A stretch of DNA of 64,000 nt, taken from the NCBI GenBank assembly GCA_963691705.1, contig OY829539.1:26396407-26460406 (forward strand), given 5' to 3'. Made by a program: the position numbers and the translations under genes. This document shows, piece after piece, positions 42,701 through 55,504 of the stretch. Below the pieces are notes generated by a model, which had not been told where the DNA came from, did no database searches, and was given only the letters and a program-made list of their open reading frames with translations. Positions within the stretch are counted from its first letter, which is position 1; each line of letters starts with the position of its first letter. The stretch is from Viola odorata (taxonomy: Eukaryota > Streptophyta > Magnoliopsida > Malpighiales > Violaceae).

Positions 42701-45700
42701 TAGCATCCTGTCCAATAGAGGAATTAATTTTATCCACCAGCCTGTACATAATCAGCCATGGATAGTGTTTTATATCAGTATCCTAATTAATGCACCTGAT
42801 AGTTTGGGCTAATGTACATAGTTAAACTGATTAATCATATGCAAAACAATGGCAGGTTACCAGTCAAATAAGCGAGAATAAAGCGTCTTTGCTAAACCAT
42901 CCCTGCTAATTACAGCACTTTGAGGGTCTAGACTTCGCTTAATAACCTCCTCGGGGGTGACCATCACACGCTTACACAATGCGTCTTCCAATGCTACGGG
43001 ATCACACCTGGAAACGAAGAAGTTATTAGCTATTTTGAGATGAAAGTAAAGATATCAAGACACGCCTATGAAAATAACTTTAAAATAGAACTCATACATA
43101 AGAAGCTCTGCTGTTGTTTTAAGATGGACTTTAGCTTGGTCGTCTTTTGGAACTGAAGAATCAACTTCCTTTCCCTTGGAAAAATCAATATTGCCAATGT
43201 GGAGAATTGCAGCAACAACTCTAAAAATTGCATCCTGAGAGATAGAAGTAGAGGGATAAATTCAAGCCATCAAGGTCATAATGCCAGCAGTTAAAGCATG
43301 CTTTTACAAAAATATACCTGGTCCTTTGGACTTATTCCCACAATATCCATAGCTCGTCTAGTGGCAAGATATTCGTGAGCATCACTCACACCAACCAGTT
43401 CAAAACAATGGGACTGGTTAAGATAGTGAAATGTTTTAGGATGTCCCAATTTATACTTATCTAGATCCTGTGAGTAGTGAAGGAAAAAATAGCAACAGAT
43501 TAAAAGGGGAGACAATATGCAAGAATAACAAGAGAAAAACAGTTAAAGCAGTCATTTCAGCAGAGTGTTACCTCTTGTGGTGCAGCACAAAGAAGGTAAA
43601 AGCAGTGATAGTTACGCTCAGGGTCAGAAATTTGGCAAACACGAGACCTTTCTAAAAGGTAAGTTCTGATTGCAGCTCCTGAGATTCGTCCTTGCTTATC
43701 AAACTGGATCTCAACAAATTTACCAAAACGGCTGCAACAGTATTAATTTAGGAGTACATCAACGTCAAAGCACCAATAGTACTTATAAGTTGCTATAGAT
43801 TAGTTATAGGAGGTACTTCATGCCAGAAATATAAATCCTTTTTATCTTTTATGATATGAAACTAGAACTGCATCAATTTATTTAATATGATATTCTACTT
43901 TTCTGTCAAAATGGAGTCTCACCTAGAATTGTTATTCCTTACAGTTTTAGCGTTCCCAAAAGCTTCAAGGACTGGATTTGACTGCATTCAGATTGGAATC
44001 ACAAAATTCCATAAGAAACATAGAACAAGTCATGAAGAAGTTGATACTGGTTTTCATTTGAGGCAAGGATGAGAACTAGTTTCCAACGTACTTCAAGAAC
44101 TTGCTGCTCAACTGTTCTTCCTTCTGTAGCTGCACGACCTCCTAAAAATGCAAGGTACCTCATAAGCATTTTTGTGGTCTCTGTTTTGCCTGCACCACTT
44201 TCACCACTAACCAAAATGGAATTGCTCTTTCCCTCAATGACCATTGCCCTGATATTGGTAGAGCATTGATGTGAATCCATATTTGTGTCAATAAAAGAAT
44301 CTAATATTCAATCATGTAAAATTGGAATAGGAGTAACCTGTAGGCAACATCTGCAACAGCGAAAACATGAGGGCTTAGCTCTCCAAAAGGTGCTCCCTTG
44401 TATTGTTGCATCATGTGTGTATCATAGATATGAGGTAGTCTTTGAAATGGATTGATAGCAATAAGAATGTTTCCAGTATACGTCTGCAATTGAACATTGT
44501 ATATGTCATTAAAGATGAAAATAAGATTTTCTCATTCCCTCTTTTTCCCGCCACACAAATAATTTTAACAAGCTATGTTGACAATGATGGCAAGCAAAGC
44601 TTACATAAATTTCATTCAGCTCATATCTTGTTTTAAGGTTCTCCAAAACTCCAGGCTCATGCAAATAAGAAAGTTTTGTCATGTCATCAACTCCTCCAGC
44701 AGGAGCTTCCATATCTTTTGGATATATCTTCGGCAAAGCTGCAGTAACCTTAAATTCACAAAGATAGGAAGTTGCTTTCAGGAACTATAAAAATCAAGCA
44801 CTAAATATAGATGTGAGCATTGTTGGGGCTGAATAGTTTGCCAATCAAGTTGCATAACCTTTTCTTCGTTAATAGACAGTATAAAAGCAAACTTCAAGAG
44901 TAATCGGATGAACTAGAATAAAAGAATACAACAAACCAGGAAGTTTCCAGTTCTCAAGTTCTTAAGGCATCAAGCTACATGTATAACTACTTATTCAAAA
45001 ACCATTAGAAACTTGAATTGTTATAAGATTCAAAAAAGCAAGATTTACTACAAAAGTTAAAGCATGCCATGTACCTTTTTCCCATTTGTAGTCTCGATCT
45101 CAGCATTCTTTCCATCAATCTTTAATACCTGTCCATCAAGCCAAGCCGATTCTGGGTCTTCAACCCAGACATGAGAACCAACAATGATATTCACTGGAGT
45201 TCCCTAAAAAAGCAGATGACACCAGCCATTTAATAGGAATACTTCTACAAATATATATGTTAGATTTGGCTTCACAACTACATGTTAGCAAACTAGAAAA
45301 TTAATCTTTTGCTAGCCCAATTCCATCTGTTGTCTATCTTTCCCTTTGCTTCATGCGAAACAAACAATAAGCGCCCGATAAAAATTGCAGGAATGTTCAC
45401 CAATGCCTCAAACAGTGTATTGTTTTTCTACTACAGCAGACTACTTCAGTAGATTCTCCCAAGCATGTGCGCTACAATAAAATAGAAGCACTTGACTTGA
45501 AAAAAATTATCATCCAAACCAAGTTACCTTATCATGGCAAGACATAATTCCCCACCAATGTTGCAAATAATATTTATCTATCAGATAATCAATTCCCATA
45601 CAGCAAACCTAAGGGGGTTTCTCCAATGTATCTATTAAAATGACCAATTAACAAAGCGCTGTCCCGTGCAAAGTTTAGATATCGACAAAGGAGACAACAA

Positions 45701-45782
45701 ATTCACAGAAACATGGTATCAAGCAATCAGATTCATACACAAATGCAAGAATAAAACCTACACCAAGTTTAGGACTTACCAT
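35512..45782 (-). CDS. Class XI myosin heavy chain, 38 coding exons, 1525 aa, intact
   Basis: An actin-based motor that moves organelles and drives cytoplasmic streaming in plant cells. I traced every coding exon with consistent phase; the total is 4578 bp, 1526 codons with the stop, the usual length for class XI. The N-terminal SH3-like region begins [16 protein letters not shown]. The P-loop GESGAGKT is at residues 156-163, switch I NNNSSRFGK at ~208-216 and switch II DIYGFE at 434-439. Six IQ motifs follow (~735-870), then a coiled coil (~880-1070) and a globular tail with a dilute domain (~1200-1490). The first coding exon is only the ATG (45780-45782). Intron 18 uses a GC donor. The motor resembles the MYA1/XI-B/XI-G group as I remember it; I do not assign an isoform. 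Confidence 0.95.
40387..45782 (-). other. Exon map of the myosin gene, exons 1-20 (motor and first IQ)
   Basis: Coding exons in transcript order: 45780-45782 (ATG only), 45075-45203, 44605-44748, 44338-44483, 44092-44248 (P-loop), 43923-43981, 43572-43731, 43318-43467, 43098-43234, 42861-43007, 42640-42741 (DIYGFE), 42495-42552, 42315-42416, 42090-42127, 41774-41900, 41519-41689, 41228-41359, 40967-41076, 40752-40812, 40387-40564. All introns have GT-AG borders except the one after exon 18 (40966 down to 40813), which begins GCAAGT. Phases agree at each junction and the translation matches the conserved myosin order. Confidence 0.9.
41402..41424. repeat. (AAT)n microsatellite in a myosin intron
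   Basis: About seven AAT units in the intron between exons 16 and 17; far from both splice sites. Confidence 0.9.
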
Positions 45783-46392
45783 TGTTGGACCTTTTCAATC
45801 CAAGGCTGGACTAAGCAAAAGCCACCACCTTCATAAAGCGTGGAGAGATCTAATTAACACCATTCACCTTTCTTGAGCTCAAAAACTCTAATGTTCTTGA
45901 TCATGATAACAAATCCATAGCTACAACAATCGGCCATACCCAGTCATGACCCATGTCAGGTACATAACACCACAGATACCCAAATGAATCAGAACAACAG
46001 ATTCCTAAAAACTTGGAAACTAAGATCACAAAAGAAAGAGAGAAAAAACCTAGTCCTGGAAAAAACAAGATGACCCAAAGAACGCGCGAACGAAAAGAAG
46101 TAATCTTTTGGTCCAAAGAAGTGAAGGGAAAGATTGGGCAGTGGAAAGAGACTGTGAAATTATTGAAGTGTGATTTTGTGGACAAACAAAGGAGTAGTGA
46201 AAGATGGGGTTGGGGTATGTGGAGGACATTGACATTGTTGAACTGGAAGCTAATGAGAGCGCATCAAGTTCGGTTTCCAATTCCTATGGTTTCGCGCCAA
46301 TTCGTGGCTACTAACAAGGTCCTCTCTCTCTTTCTGTTCGTGGCTACTAACAAGGTTTTCTATTTTTATCCGCTAGTTCAATATAATCTAAA
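45783..46392 (-). other. 5' UTR and promoter region of the myosin gene
   Basis: Minus-strand transcription enters from here. The frames at 45901-46280 (minus) do not join the ATG-only exon in frame and look like leader sequence. A 20-bp direct repeat (TTCGTGGCTACTAACAAGGT) occurs at ~46303-46322 and ~46338-46357. No clear TATA box was found. Confidence 0.4.
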
Positions 46393-47098
46393 CAGTGAAA
46401 AAAACGTGGAGACAAACAGTGTTAGATTTTATTATTTTAATAACTTTTAAAAAATTTAATGAAATAGAAAAAATATTTTAAAAATCTAATAAAACATGAA
46501 AAATTTAATAATTTTCTATATTTTGTAAAAATATATTTCCAAGAACAAAATATGTAGGACCCGTTAGATTTCAGTTTCTCTACACAATTTCAAATATTTC
46601 CAAATTCTCTTTTAATTTCTCAAACATCTCAATTTATTATACAAATTCTTTCTTTATTTTTTTATCCTACCCTACTGCACGTTCTTTGAAAAATGAAATA
46701 CACAAACCCAATTCTTCACTGCTGTATATTCTTCATATTTTACAAATTTTTAAAATATTTTTTCTATTTTATTAAAATGTTTATTAATTACCTCTATTTT
46801 TAAAAAATATTATTTATGATATTTTCTTAATTTTCTATATATTTTAATAATAGATTTCCTACTATTTTATTAGATTTTTAAAAATATTTTTCCTATTTTA
46901 TCAGATTTGTCCTATATTTTTTAAAATATTTTTCCTATTTTATTAGATTTTTTTAAAATATTTTTTCTATTTTATTAGGTTTTTCTTAATTCCTATATTT
47001 TTTAAAAGTATTTTCTAACGTTTGGGACCCGATTGTCAGAAAAAATATTAAATTAATAAAATCTAACGGAGTTTGTCTGCGTTAACATTTTTTTATAC
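46393..47098. repeat. AT-rich element with long imperfect terminal inverted repeats (~700 bp)
   Basis: The left end contains GAGACAAACAGTGTTAGATT and the right end, read on the other strand, CAGACAAACTCCGTTAGATT; the match extends over about 45 bp into TTTATTA-rich arms. The middle repeats TTTTCCTATTTTATTAGATT-like units. It resembles a foldback or MITE-type element. I found no clear target duplication, so borders are approximate. It sits upstream of the myosin gene. Confidence 0.5.
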
Positions 47099-48830
47099 AA
47101 TTTGGACTATATTGAACTAACAGATAATACGTTTGGGACCCATAAAAATAGAAAAAATGTTTGAGACTAATTAAAATGAAATGACAAACATTTGGGATCG
47201 TGGGGTGTATTAACCCTTCGTAACTGAGTCTCTGCTAGTACTTTATCACCAATGTGTAACAAAATAAAAGTTGAGTGTCAAGTTATTATGGATAAAAAAT
47301 TATGGTTAAATTTTACACTAGAATATTTTTTTTATATCAAATAATTGTTTAAGAAGGAAAAGGAAAAAGAAAAAGAATAAAAATAGTGATTGATCCCAAA
47401 AATAAATTGTAACAGATACGTGATGTGATGCATTTTGTTCGTATTTTTTCTTCCTTTCCTAGCCCTTTTTAGATCATGATGCTACTAATTTGCCCTTATT
47501 TCCTCACTATTTGCAGATCTTGGCTTTTGGAGAGGAAATATCAAAAAGATGCATTATTCACTGGATTTTGGACGGATCTGACCAGCTAGGCCTAGCTATC
47601 GAGCGACTGTTGCAGCTTTTGACTCCGACGCATAAAAGGAAACTATTCGAAGAAGCTTCTAGAGGATTCTGTTATTATTCCCCACGATCCTCCAGTCAAA
47701 GCAAGGGATTTATTTCCAGATTTTGTAATCCCTTAGATTTAGGATTTTCTTTTATTATTTTATTTTCTTTCATCTTTGGAATTTCTTTTTTTGTAATTTT
47801 CTCATTTAAAACTTTTTAGACTTAGGGTTTAGGAGGTTATTCTTCACCACTACGTCCTCCTTTTGGAGTGTGCAGCCACCACTATACTTTTCTTCCACTT
47901 TGAAAAGAAGCTTTCTCTATCACCGCCTCCGACATTTTCTGTTTCCGTTCGAGCACCGGCCGGCAATAATAAAGAGTTTTTTCATTCCTCTTCTTCTTCC
48001 TTTATGCAATTTATTTATTTTATTTGTTTTACTTTTAGTATGAGTAGTTAAATCTCTTATTTTTTGTAGGAATCATTGAAGGTTGCTAAGGAAGCCGTGA
48101 GGTCTAATTGTGTTTAAAACATCTCTCATTTGTATTTATTTGTTTAACAAATACTTGTCAATTCACCTAGGGTTGGTTAGGAGTCCGGCCAACTAGTAAC
48201 TAGGCCTAGGCGATTAAAGTCATCTCTGTAGTAATAACTAACGTGAGCCTGTAGGGTAAAGTAGATAACTAGATCAGAGTCATCAGGTCGCTGGTCCAAT
48301 CTGACTAGGTTAAACGAGTAATTAGGGTAGTACCTCGAACGTACTAAGTGTCTCGCCCTAGGTGTGTCTTTCCTCTTCTTAATGGGCCTTTAAGTATTGT
48401 CTCCATAAACGTACCTTGGAGGACGGCGAAGTGTCAAGACTACTCCATAAACGTACCTTGGGGTAGTTTCTCGTACGAAGGAAAGTAGGGGACGTAAACG
48501 TACCTGGTCCCCATAGCACATCTACCAGCCAGGGGTAGAAGATCCTTGCACCGATGACCGGCCGACTATAAATGCAACCAGAGATAGATTTCTACTGAGG
48601 ACTCTCTCTCTATTGATTTCTTACTTGCTACTGTCTGTTATCGCTTTCTTAGTTAATATTAGATTATTCAAAAACTCTCAAAAACCCCCCTTATTTGTTA
48701 CTGTTTCGGTTGTTTGCCCTTGTCACACACAAAAGTCAGCGTCTACGTCTAGTCTATGTGTTTATCCCTATTGCCACTATACACAATTTATTGTGCACTT
48801 GATAGCAGGTTTTTATTATTATTTTTTACT
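47099..48830. other. Intergenic, no gene recognised; short repeated motif at 48412-48507
   Basis: No supported coding gene in 1.7 kb. The string TAAACGTACCTTGG or a variant occurs three times (48414, 48451, 48497). A TATA-like TATAAATGC lies at ~48570. The composition from 48150 to 48780 resembles the leader or LTR of an unidentified retroelement, but I could not find ends or coding sequence. Confidence 0.35.
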
Positions 48831-50462
48831 GCTTCGACTAGGGTTGCCCAAAACTTCCGAGACCCGAATTTCTGATTTTTTTGACATGAAATTTTCAATT
48901 TCGGGTTCAGGTATCTTATACCCGAAATTTTAATTCGGGTAGGAACGGGATGGATTTTGAAAAATTTGGGTACCCGAAATACCCGAATTTTTCAAGCCTA
49001 AAACGGCGTCGTTTTAGGACGTCGTTTTAGGCTAAGCCTAAGTGTGTGTTTGGCGTTGGGAGTTGGGTACCCAACCCAACTTTTCGCAACCCAAAACCAC
49101 GACAAAGGCGCTTGGCAAGCTCGTTTGACACTGGGCTTCTTGACAAGCCCAGTTCCAAGACTTGGAAAAGGCTGATTTTGACAGTGGATGCTCAAGGACC
49201 AGTGGGAGAATATGGGGTTTTGGCCGTTGTCGCGATGGAGAGCTGAACAATTAGTGGACAAAAATGTCCAGCCAACTTCGAAATAATTACGAAAAAACTT
49301 GGTATAAAAACTCAACTTAACTCCTCTTGCTCCTTCATTTCATCGTTGTTCTTCTCAAATTAGGGTTCTCTGCACCTCATTCTTCTCATCTCCTGCACCA
49401 TCGTCGTCCTCCACCACTAGTAGCAAACAACAGGTCAACCATAACCACCGCAGTCCTCCACCACCAGTGGCCCAAACTCGGGTCCACGCACAGCTAGGTT
49501 GTTCTTCTTCTTCCTCGTTAGTCACTCTGGTTTCAAAATCAAGCTTGGCGAGAAGAAAGAAAGAGATACGCTCTCGCTCACCTCTCTTCTACTTTTCTAT
49601 CTCTCCGTTATCAGGTCTGTCTTCTCTCTTTTCTCTCTCTTATCACGAGAACACTCTCTTTTGTTAGGCACCTTTTCATTCTTTCCTTTCCTTTCCTTTA
49701 ACAAAAATGAGTTAGCAACTACTGGATAATTAGATAAACTAAAATTTCTGGAACTTTAAAAATTGCGTTTGGCTTGTCTAATTGACCGATCGATGTATTA
49801 GCGTTATCAAAAGTTGGATTTGCTTTATTTGCTCAGTGGTGCCTTTTTATCGCGGTTGTGCTGCTTGTTGTTTTGAACCCTGTCATTGTTTTCCAATGTT
49901 GTGTATGACTTGAATGGCTTGGAATCATTATTCGTTGTGACGCTGTGCACATGAAGGGTGAGTAGCATCCGGTAAAACTACTTTTGTTGGGCAAAATTTT
50001 CAATGGCCAGTGCAAAATAACTGATAATAAATGCTTGCTTGATCTATAATTTAGGATCCTAGGAGAGTGTTCTGCCATAAAATACTTGACTTGCAAATGG
50101 TTATGGCTAGAAATTAAGGTTTTATACCTCATGCATGCTTGGAACTTAAGGGCCTTGGACTGAATTTTTCTGAAATATGTATGATTTGTTTGGGTGTTGG
50201 TAATCTAGCAGTAGCTTCTTAGGCCAAACCACATTGGTGTTGTATACTGTATATTATTTTCATGATGATAAACTTTCATAATTTGTTTTCGGTTTTAGAC
50301 TTTTAGTCGATTGTAATTTGATATATTTGTAAATTTCACATAAAGAGTCCTTGATGTTATTGTTAGTCAACCTGTTAGTCAATTGGTGACATCCATGGTG
50401 ACAGCATATACAAGATGAAATTAATTGTAAATCATGCTATGAATGCATTGTGTTTGTTGTAG

Positions 50463-51500
50463 ATGACAACCCAAGGAACTGGAAGTAGAATATCGAAGGT
50501 TGTTTAGCACAAGGGTGTGCATACATTTTGTGATTTGTGCATTGTTGCTATTGAAAAAATGTTTAGGCCACACACTCATTTTAACAAACAAGGGTGGGAC
50601 TTTATCACGAATGAGTTCCGGACTAAAACTGGATTGCCTTATGAGCAAAAACAACTTAAGAACAAATGGGATGCTTTAAAAAAGGATTATAAATTGTGGA
50701 AAGATTTGATGCGTAATGAGACGGGGTTAGGATGGGATACACATAAAAATACAGTTGGTGCAGATGATGGTTGGTGGGAAGAAAAAATCAAGGTTAGTTC
50801 TTGCCTTTTGAAACTAGTTTGCTCTACTATCATAATATTTGGTTAGTTTATGGCATGATGGATGTTTTTATATCTTTATGTGTAGGTAAACCCGAGTTTT
50901 GCAAACTTCAGAATATGTGGAATTGAACCAGAACTTGAACAGAAACTGGACGTGATGTTTTCCACCATAGTAGCTACTGGAGAGTTTGCTATATCGCCCG
51001 GATGCAATGTGCACGTTACGTCGCAGGACCAGAACCAGTATGTTGAAGGTTCTGGTGATTCAGATGAAGTAGTTCCTCTTGATCAAAGCTTGGATGATTT
51101 GTTTGAGGGTGGAAATTCCCAAGCGGATGTACCAAGTAATCGGAAGAGAACTGTTGATGGAAGGGGGAGTGCCAATCCAAGCCAAAGATTGAAGAAAGGA
51201 AAGAGGCAATCAGGGGGCGCAGCAATGCTAGCTAGACACCTCGATACGTTAGTCAGTGCGGTGGCCTCTAGGAGTTCAACTGTGAGCTCTAAGGTTGTTG
51301 AACCTGAAGTACCTAGCTTGAGAGCGTGTGTGGCAGACATGAAAACCATACCCAGGCTGGACATCCACGGAAACCTTTTTATGTTTGCCACTGAATTTCT
51401 CGAAGACAAAATGAAGAGAGAGGTATATTTTGAGCTTGATTCACCGACACACAAGTTGGAGTATTTGAAGTATCATTTTACTCGTTATGGTCCAAAATAA
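50463..51500 (+). pseudogene. Harbinger Myb/SANT-like DNA-binding protein gene, one premature stop
   Basis: Two exons, 50463-50792 and 50886-51500, with a GT-AG intron and phase 0. A TAG at codon 15, in a place usually occupied by tryptophan in this family, interrupts an otherwise full frame. The Myb/SANT-like domain follows (HTFCDLCIVAIEK, RPHTHFNKQGWDFI, LKNKWDALKKDYKLWKDL). The second exon has a basic NLS-like patch (SQRLKKGKRQS) and ends YHFTRYGPK. In PIF/Harbinger elements this partner binds the transposon and brings the transposase into the nucleus. A shorter product from a downstream ATG is possible. Confidence 0.88.
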
Positions 51501-51506
51501 ATTGTT

Positions 51507-51660
51507 ATGTATGCTATTTGTGTTTAATTGTATGACAATATTAGTAGTGAACTACCTTTTATTAGTTATTATGTATGTTATTTGTGTTTAATTGTATGAC
51601 AATATTAGTAGTGAACTACTACCTTTTATTAGTTATTATGTATGCTATTTGTTTAACAAA
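51507..51660 (+). repeat. 64-67 bp tandem duplication after the Harbinger Myb gene
   Basis: ATGTATGCTATTTGTGTTTA recurs with starts at 51507, 51571 and (partial) 51638. Confidence 0.85.
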
Positions 51661-52856
51661 ATGATGTTTCATATTATTTTAATTTCACTTCTCCAAATAA
51701 TGCAAATAATTATGTAATTATTTAAAAACAACCACTAATAAATTTTTCTTTAAAGATTCAAACTCAATAAAAAAATTAAGTTGAATATTTAATTAAAAAT
51801 TATGATTTAAGTAAATGTACAAACTATTTTCCTTCATGTTTATGTATGAAGAAAATGACATAATTAGCTAAGGAAAAATAATTCCTTATCATTAAAAATT
51901 TTACAGAATCAAACTTAAGTAATTTAATATTTGTGTATATATATTTTTTAAGAATAATACGTTATAAAATGGTTTTCATAGTTTTTTTTTATTGAAAAAT
52001 AGTTTATTGAGGTAATATAATTTCTTGTTTATTTTACATACTTTTTTATAAATTTTTTATTTTTAACTAAAAATAATTATCACTTTGCAATTTATTTTTT
52101 TCCTCTCATATTTCTTTATTTCTAGTTCTTATTCTAACAATGGCAACACATGAAATAGAAAATAGCAACAACAACAATAATAATAATAATTAAAAAAAAG
52201 TCTAAAAATAATTGTGATTATAATTTAATAAAAGGGAGAATTTTGTTATTTTCTGAAAGAAAAAATATGCTTTCTTAATCTTTTGGATTAAAATAACTAA
52301 TGAATTTATTAAGTAGATTAATTAATTAAATAAGTGATTGAGTAATAGATTTATTCAATTTTAATAGGTAGGTTAATTAATTAAATAGGTGGTTAAATAA
52401 TAGATTTATTCAATTTTAATAGGTAGGTAATTTTAAAAAATAAAAACTATAACACCCTTAAATTTTTTAATAGATTAAGAATATAATAGTAATTTAAAAG
52501 AATAAGCCCCTTCGTGTTTTTTATATAGTATAAATAAAATGAAATTAAAATGTTTAGCGATGTGAAAATAACAAAAAGACAAAACAAGATTCAATTCACC
52601 TAGGCCTACCATACACGGGAAAAAAAAGCATATAATAAAAAGGGAAAGAAATCAACCTAACCACTTCACCAGTAATAACCACGTCTTTACCACCTCAACC
52701 TAACCATTTCACCAACCTTACCACCTCTTTCCAACTACCACCCTTTGTCACTTTTTACACATTGAATGCAAATTTATAGCAACTCTTAATATAAATGCTG
52801 CCAATAATATAGTGAAATACTAAAACATTACAATGGAGAGCATTTTATGAAGTGAA
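51661..52856. other. AT-rich interior of the Harbinger element
   Basis: About 1.2 kb of very AT-rich sequence between the two genes with a duplicated ~70-bp stretch near 52310-52430 (TTAATTAATTAAATA..., TTTATTCAATTTTAATAGGT). No gene. Confidence 0.5.
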
Positions 52857-54492
52857 ATGCATCGTGAAGAAGAGGAGAGTACAGGTAACCTCATTCTCAT
52901 CCTTCTCCTTTTAGTTTCATGTACAAAAATGTTATATGGTAGTAATATTACATGTCTTTATCAAATATATTTTGAGAATGATTGTATGATTCGAGTTGCA
53001 AATTTTAAGTTTTTTTTATTATGTTTCGTATTTTTTTTTTTTTTGGGGTATATTTGTAGATATTGTTTTTTATGTATTATTTTGTATCTATTCATTCATG
53101 TAATATTTTTTCCAGAAATGAATGAAGAGAATGATGAAGAATTTTGGTGGTTAATGACGGCTACGACTGCATCTATCAGTACGTATTTCTGCACTTACAT
53201 ATATAAAGAGCCGTGTATGACCTCGTACCAAACAGGAATGAATTGGTTGACTGAGATATTGTCTGGAAGAGATTCACGGTCTATCAACATGTTCCGGATG
53301 GATAAAGATACAATATTAGAACTAGTGGGCACATTACAATCATCTTGCAATTTGCAGTCGTTACGAAAAATGTCAGTTATTGAGAAAGTGGTTATGTTTT
53401 TATATACCATCGGCTTAGGTGCTTCAAACAGCCACGTCTGCGAACGTTTTCAACACTCTAAAGAAACTAATAGTAGAGTTTTTAATTAGGTATTAGACGA
53501 TGTATGGTCATTATCAGAGCACATAATTCGTCCTGGATATTTCAATATTGTCCCGCCAGAAATTTTAAATGATACAAGATATATGCCATATTTTAAGGTA
53601 TACTTAGTAATTCATTTTATTTACATTTTATAATAATATTTATGTTATGCATCTCGGTTAAATACAAATAAATTGATTACAACTTTTTTTAGGATTGTTT
53701 TGGAGTCATAGACGGAACACATGTACATGTTTGTGTCAGCACAGAAGATCAAATTAGATACATTGGCAGAAAAGGTATTCCGACTCAAAATGTTATGGCA
53801 GCATGTAGTTTTGACATGCAATTTATCTACGCTTGCGCTGGATGGGAAGGCACTGCCCATGATACTCGCATTTTCAATTCTGTAGTCAACAATCCAGAAT
53901 GGAAATTTCTTCAACCACCTACAGGTTAAATTATTATATTCATAACGTTTATTTATTTAAACCAGTAATTATTGTTGTATTAATAACCTTAACTTATTTG
54001 TGATATTAGGTAAGTATTATGTAGTAGATGCTGGATATCCTGACGTTAATGGGTATCTGAAACCTTACAAGGTATCATTGACCTGATTTTCGACGAGGCC
54101 AACCACCCAGGGGTCGTAAGGAAATCTTTAATCGGGCTCATTCTTCATTAAGATGTTGTATAGAACGAACATTTGGAGTATGGAAGAGAAGATGGAAAAT
54201 ATTACATGACATGCCATCGTATCCATTCCCAACGCAAGCTAAAATTGTAATCGCTTCTATGGTTTTGCACAATTTTATACGAAGAAAATCTTTAGAGGAT
54301 CCTGCTTTCAAAAGATTGGATGAGAATTCAGATTTTATACCAGAAGATATATTTTCGGATCTGGAGGGAATTTCGCAAGATGCAATCCATATGGGTGAAG
54401 GAAGTGTGCAAAGTGAATGGGACCGTAGTCAAATTTTACCTATGAATGAAGTTCGTAACTCAATAGCTAATAGTTTAATGCTTAATATGTAA
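52857..54492 (+). pseudogene. Harbinger DDE transposase gene, stop and frameshift
   Basis: Inferred exons 52857-52884, 53116-53597, 53693-53924 and 54010-54492. The catalytic triad regions are visible: VIDGTHVHV (first Asp), AHDTRIFNS (second Asp) and RCCIERTFGVWKRRW (Glu). It resembles the plant DDE_Tnp_4 (PIF/Harbinger) family. It is broken by TAG at 53487-53489 and, around 54072-54085, by a small deletion causing a frameshift plus a TGA, just after GYLKPYK. The last part is then open to TAA 54490-54492. A full transposase would cut and paste the element at TTA/TAA sites. Confidence 0.9.
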
Positions 54493-55504
54493 ATGTACTT
54501 TTTATATATGTAATGATGGGTTTAATTTTTAATGCATTAATTAGTTTAAAAATTTTCATGTAATTTTATTACAATTTCAGAGTAATTCATTCCAATTAGG
54601 TGGTAGATGTTAGATTATAAATAAATTTATTAAAAATATATATAAAGATACATGTCTTATATTATGACATGAAAACTTATATTATGTCTTGGTTTTAAAT
54701 ATTACTTCAAAAATATTAGAATACATCAATAAAATTTAAAGAAAACATTGAGCAATGATAAAAAAGTTCAAATAAGTAGAATAAATATTGACCAATGATA
54801 AAAATGGCATCTTAGAATATTACTTTCATTATATAAATAAATGGATAAATTAAATTAACCTATATACTTGCTTAAAAAATAAATATAATAATGTTTGAAA
54901 TTATATGCCCTTTATAGTCATTTTACATTCCAACCATAGTTTTAAAACCAGTTTACCAAACACCAAAAACAGCTTTTGGTTTCCCCACAGAACTTTTAAT
55001 AAAAATTTACCAAACAACACACTTCATTTCCCAAAAGTCGTTCTCCCACAGAACTTTTTCCCACAGAACTGGAACGCCAAACAGAGCCTAAATAACCTAA
55101 CTCATTCTCCTCCTCTTTCGATTTCAATTCTACTCATTCTCTCTTACCAAAGTCGTCGTCCACCATCACCGATTCACCAACACAACCAGCGTCGCCTGAT
55201 CTCCTGCGTCATCTCTTGCGTCCCCTCCACCACTTCACATTCTCATGCCCATTCCCAGCAGCAGAGTAGAAAAAAATCTGGTTCTTTCCTTCCTCTCCTT
55301 TCTTCTACTCCTCTCTCTTAATCACTTTCAATTTTTAGTCTGCTTAAATCAATCCATAAAATTGAATCAATTCTAATTTTTATTTTGTGGTTTTCGATTG
55401 AGAATCAATTTTAGATTTTAGATTTATGGGTGTCGTGAATTTTTCAGGTTTGTGGAGGTTTGTCTTATTGAATCTCATATTTTACAGGTATGCATGTGGT
55501 TTAT

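Larger units (their letters stand above)
49042..55088 (+). mobile_element. PIF/Harbinger DNA transposon, 6.05 kb, defective
   Basis: Terminal repeats GTGTGTGTTTGGCGTT (left) and, on the other strand at the right end, GGCTCTGTTTGGCGTT are flanked by TAA on both sides (49039-49041 and 55089-55091), the 3-bp duplication of this superfamily. It carries the two genes expected: a Myb/SANT-like protein and a DDE transposase, both on + and both broken. It has inserted in a hAT-like repeat. Confidence 0.88.

Noticed and set aside
45901..46280. Minus-strand frames upstream of myosin as an N-terminal extension
   Set aside because: The conserved myosin N-terminus is supplied by the ATG-only exon and the next exon; these frames do not splice in phase to it.
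49046..49315. Overlapping frames at the Harbinger left end
   Set aside because: They lie in the terminal and subterminal repeat, with no similarity to known proteins.
52857..53115. Hydrophobic membrane-like stretch at the start of the transposase frame
   Set aside because: It is translated intron sequence between a GTAACC donor and a CCAG acceptor.
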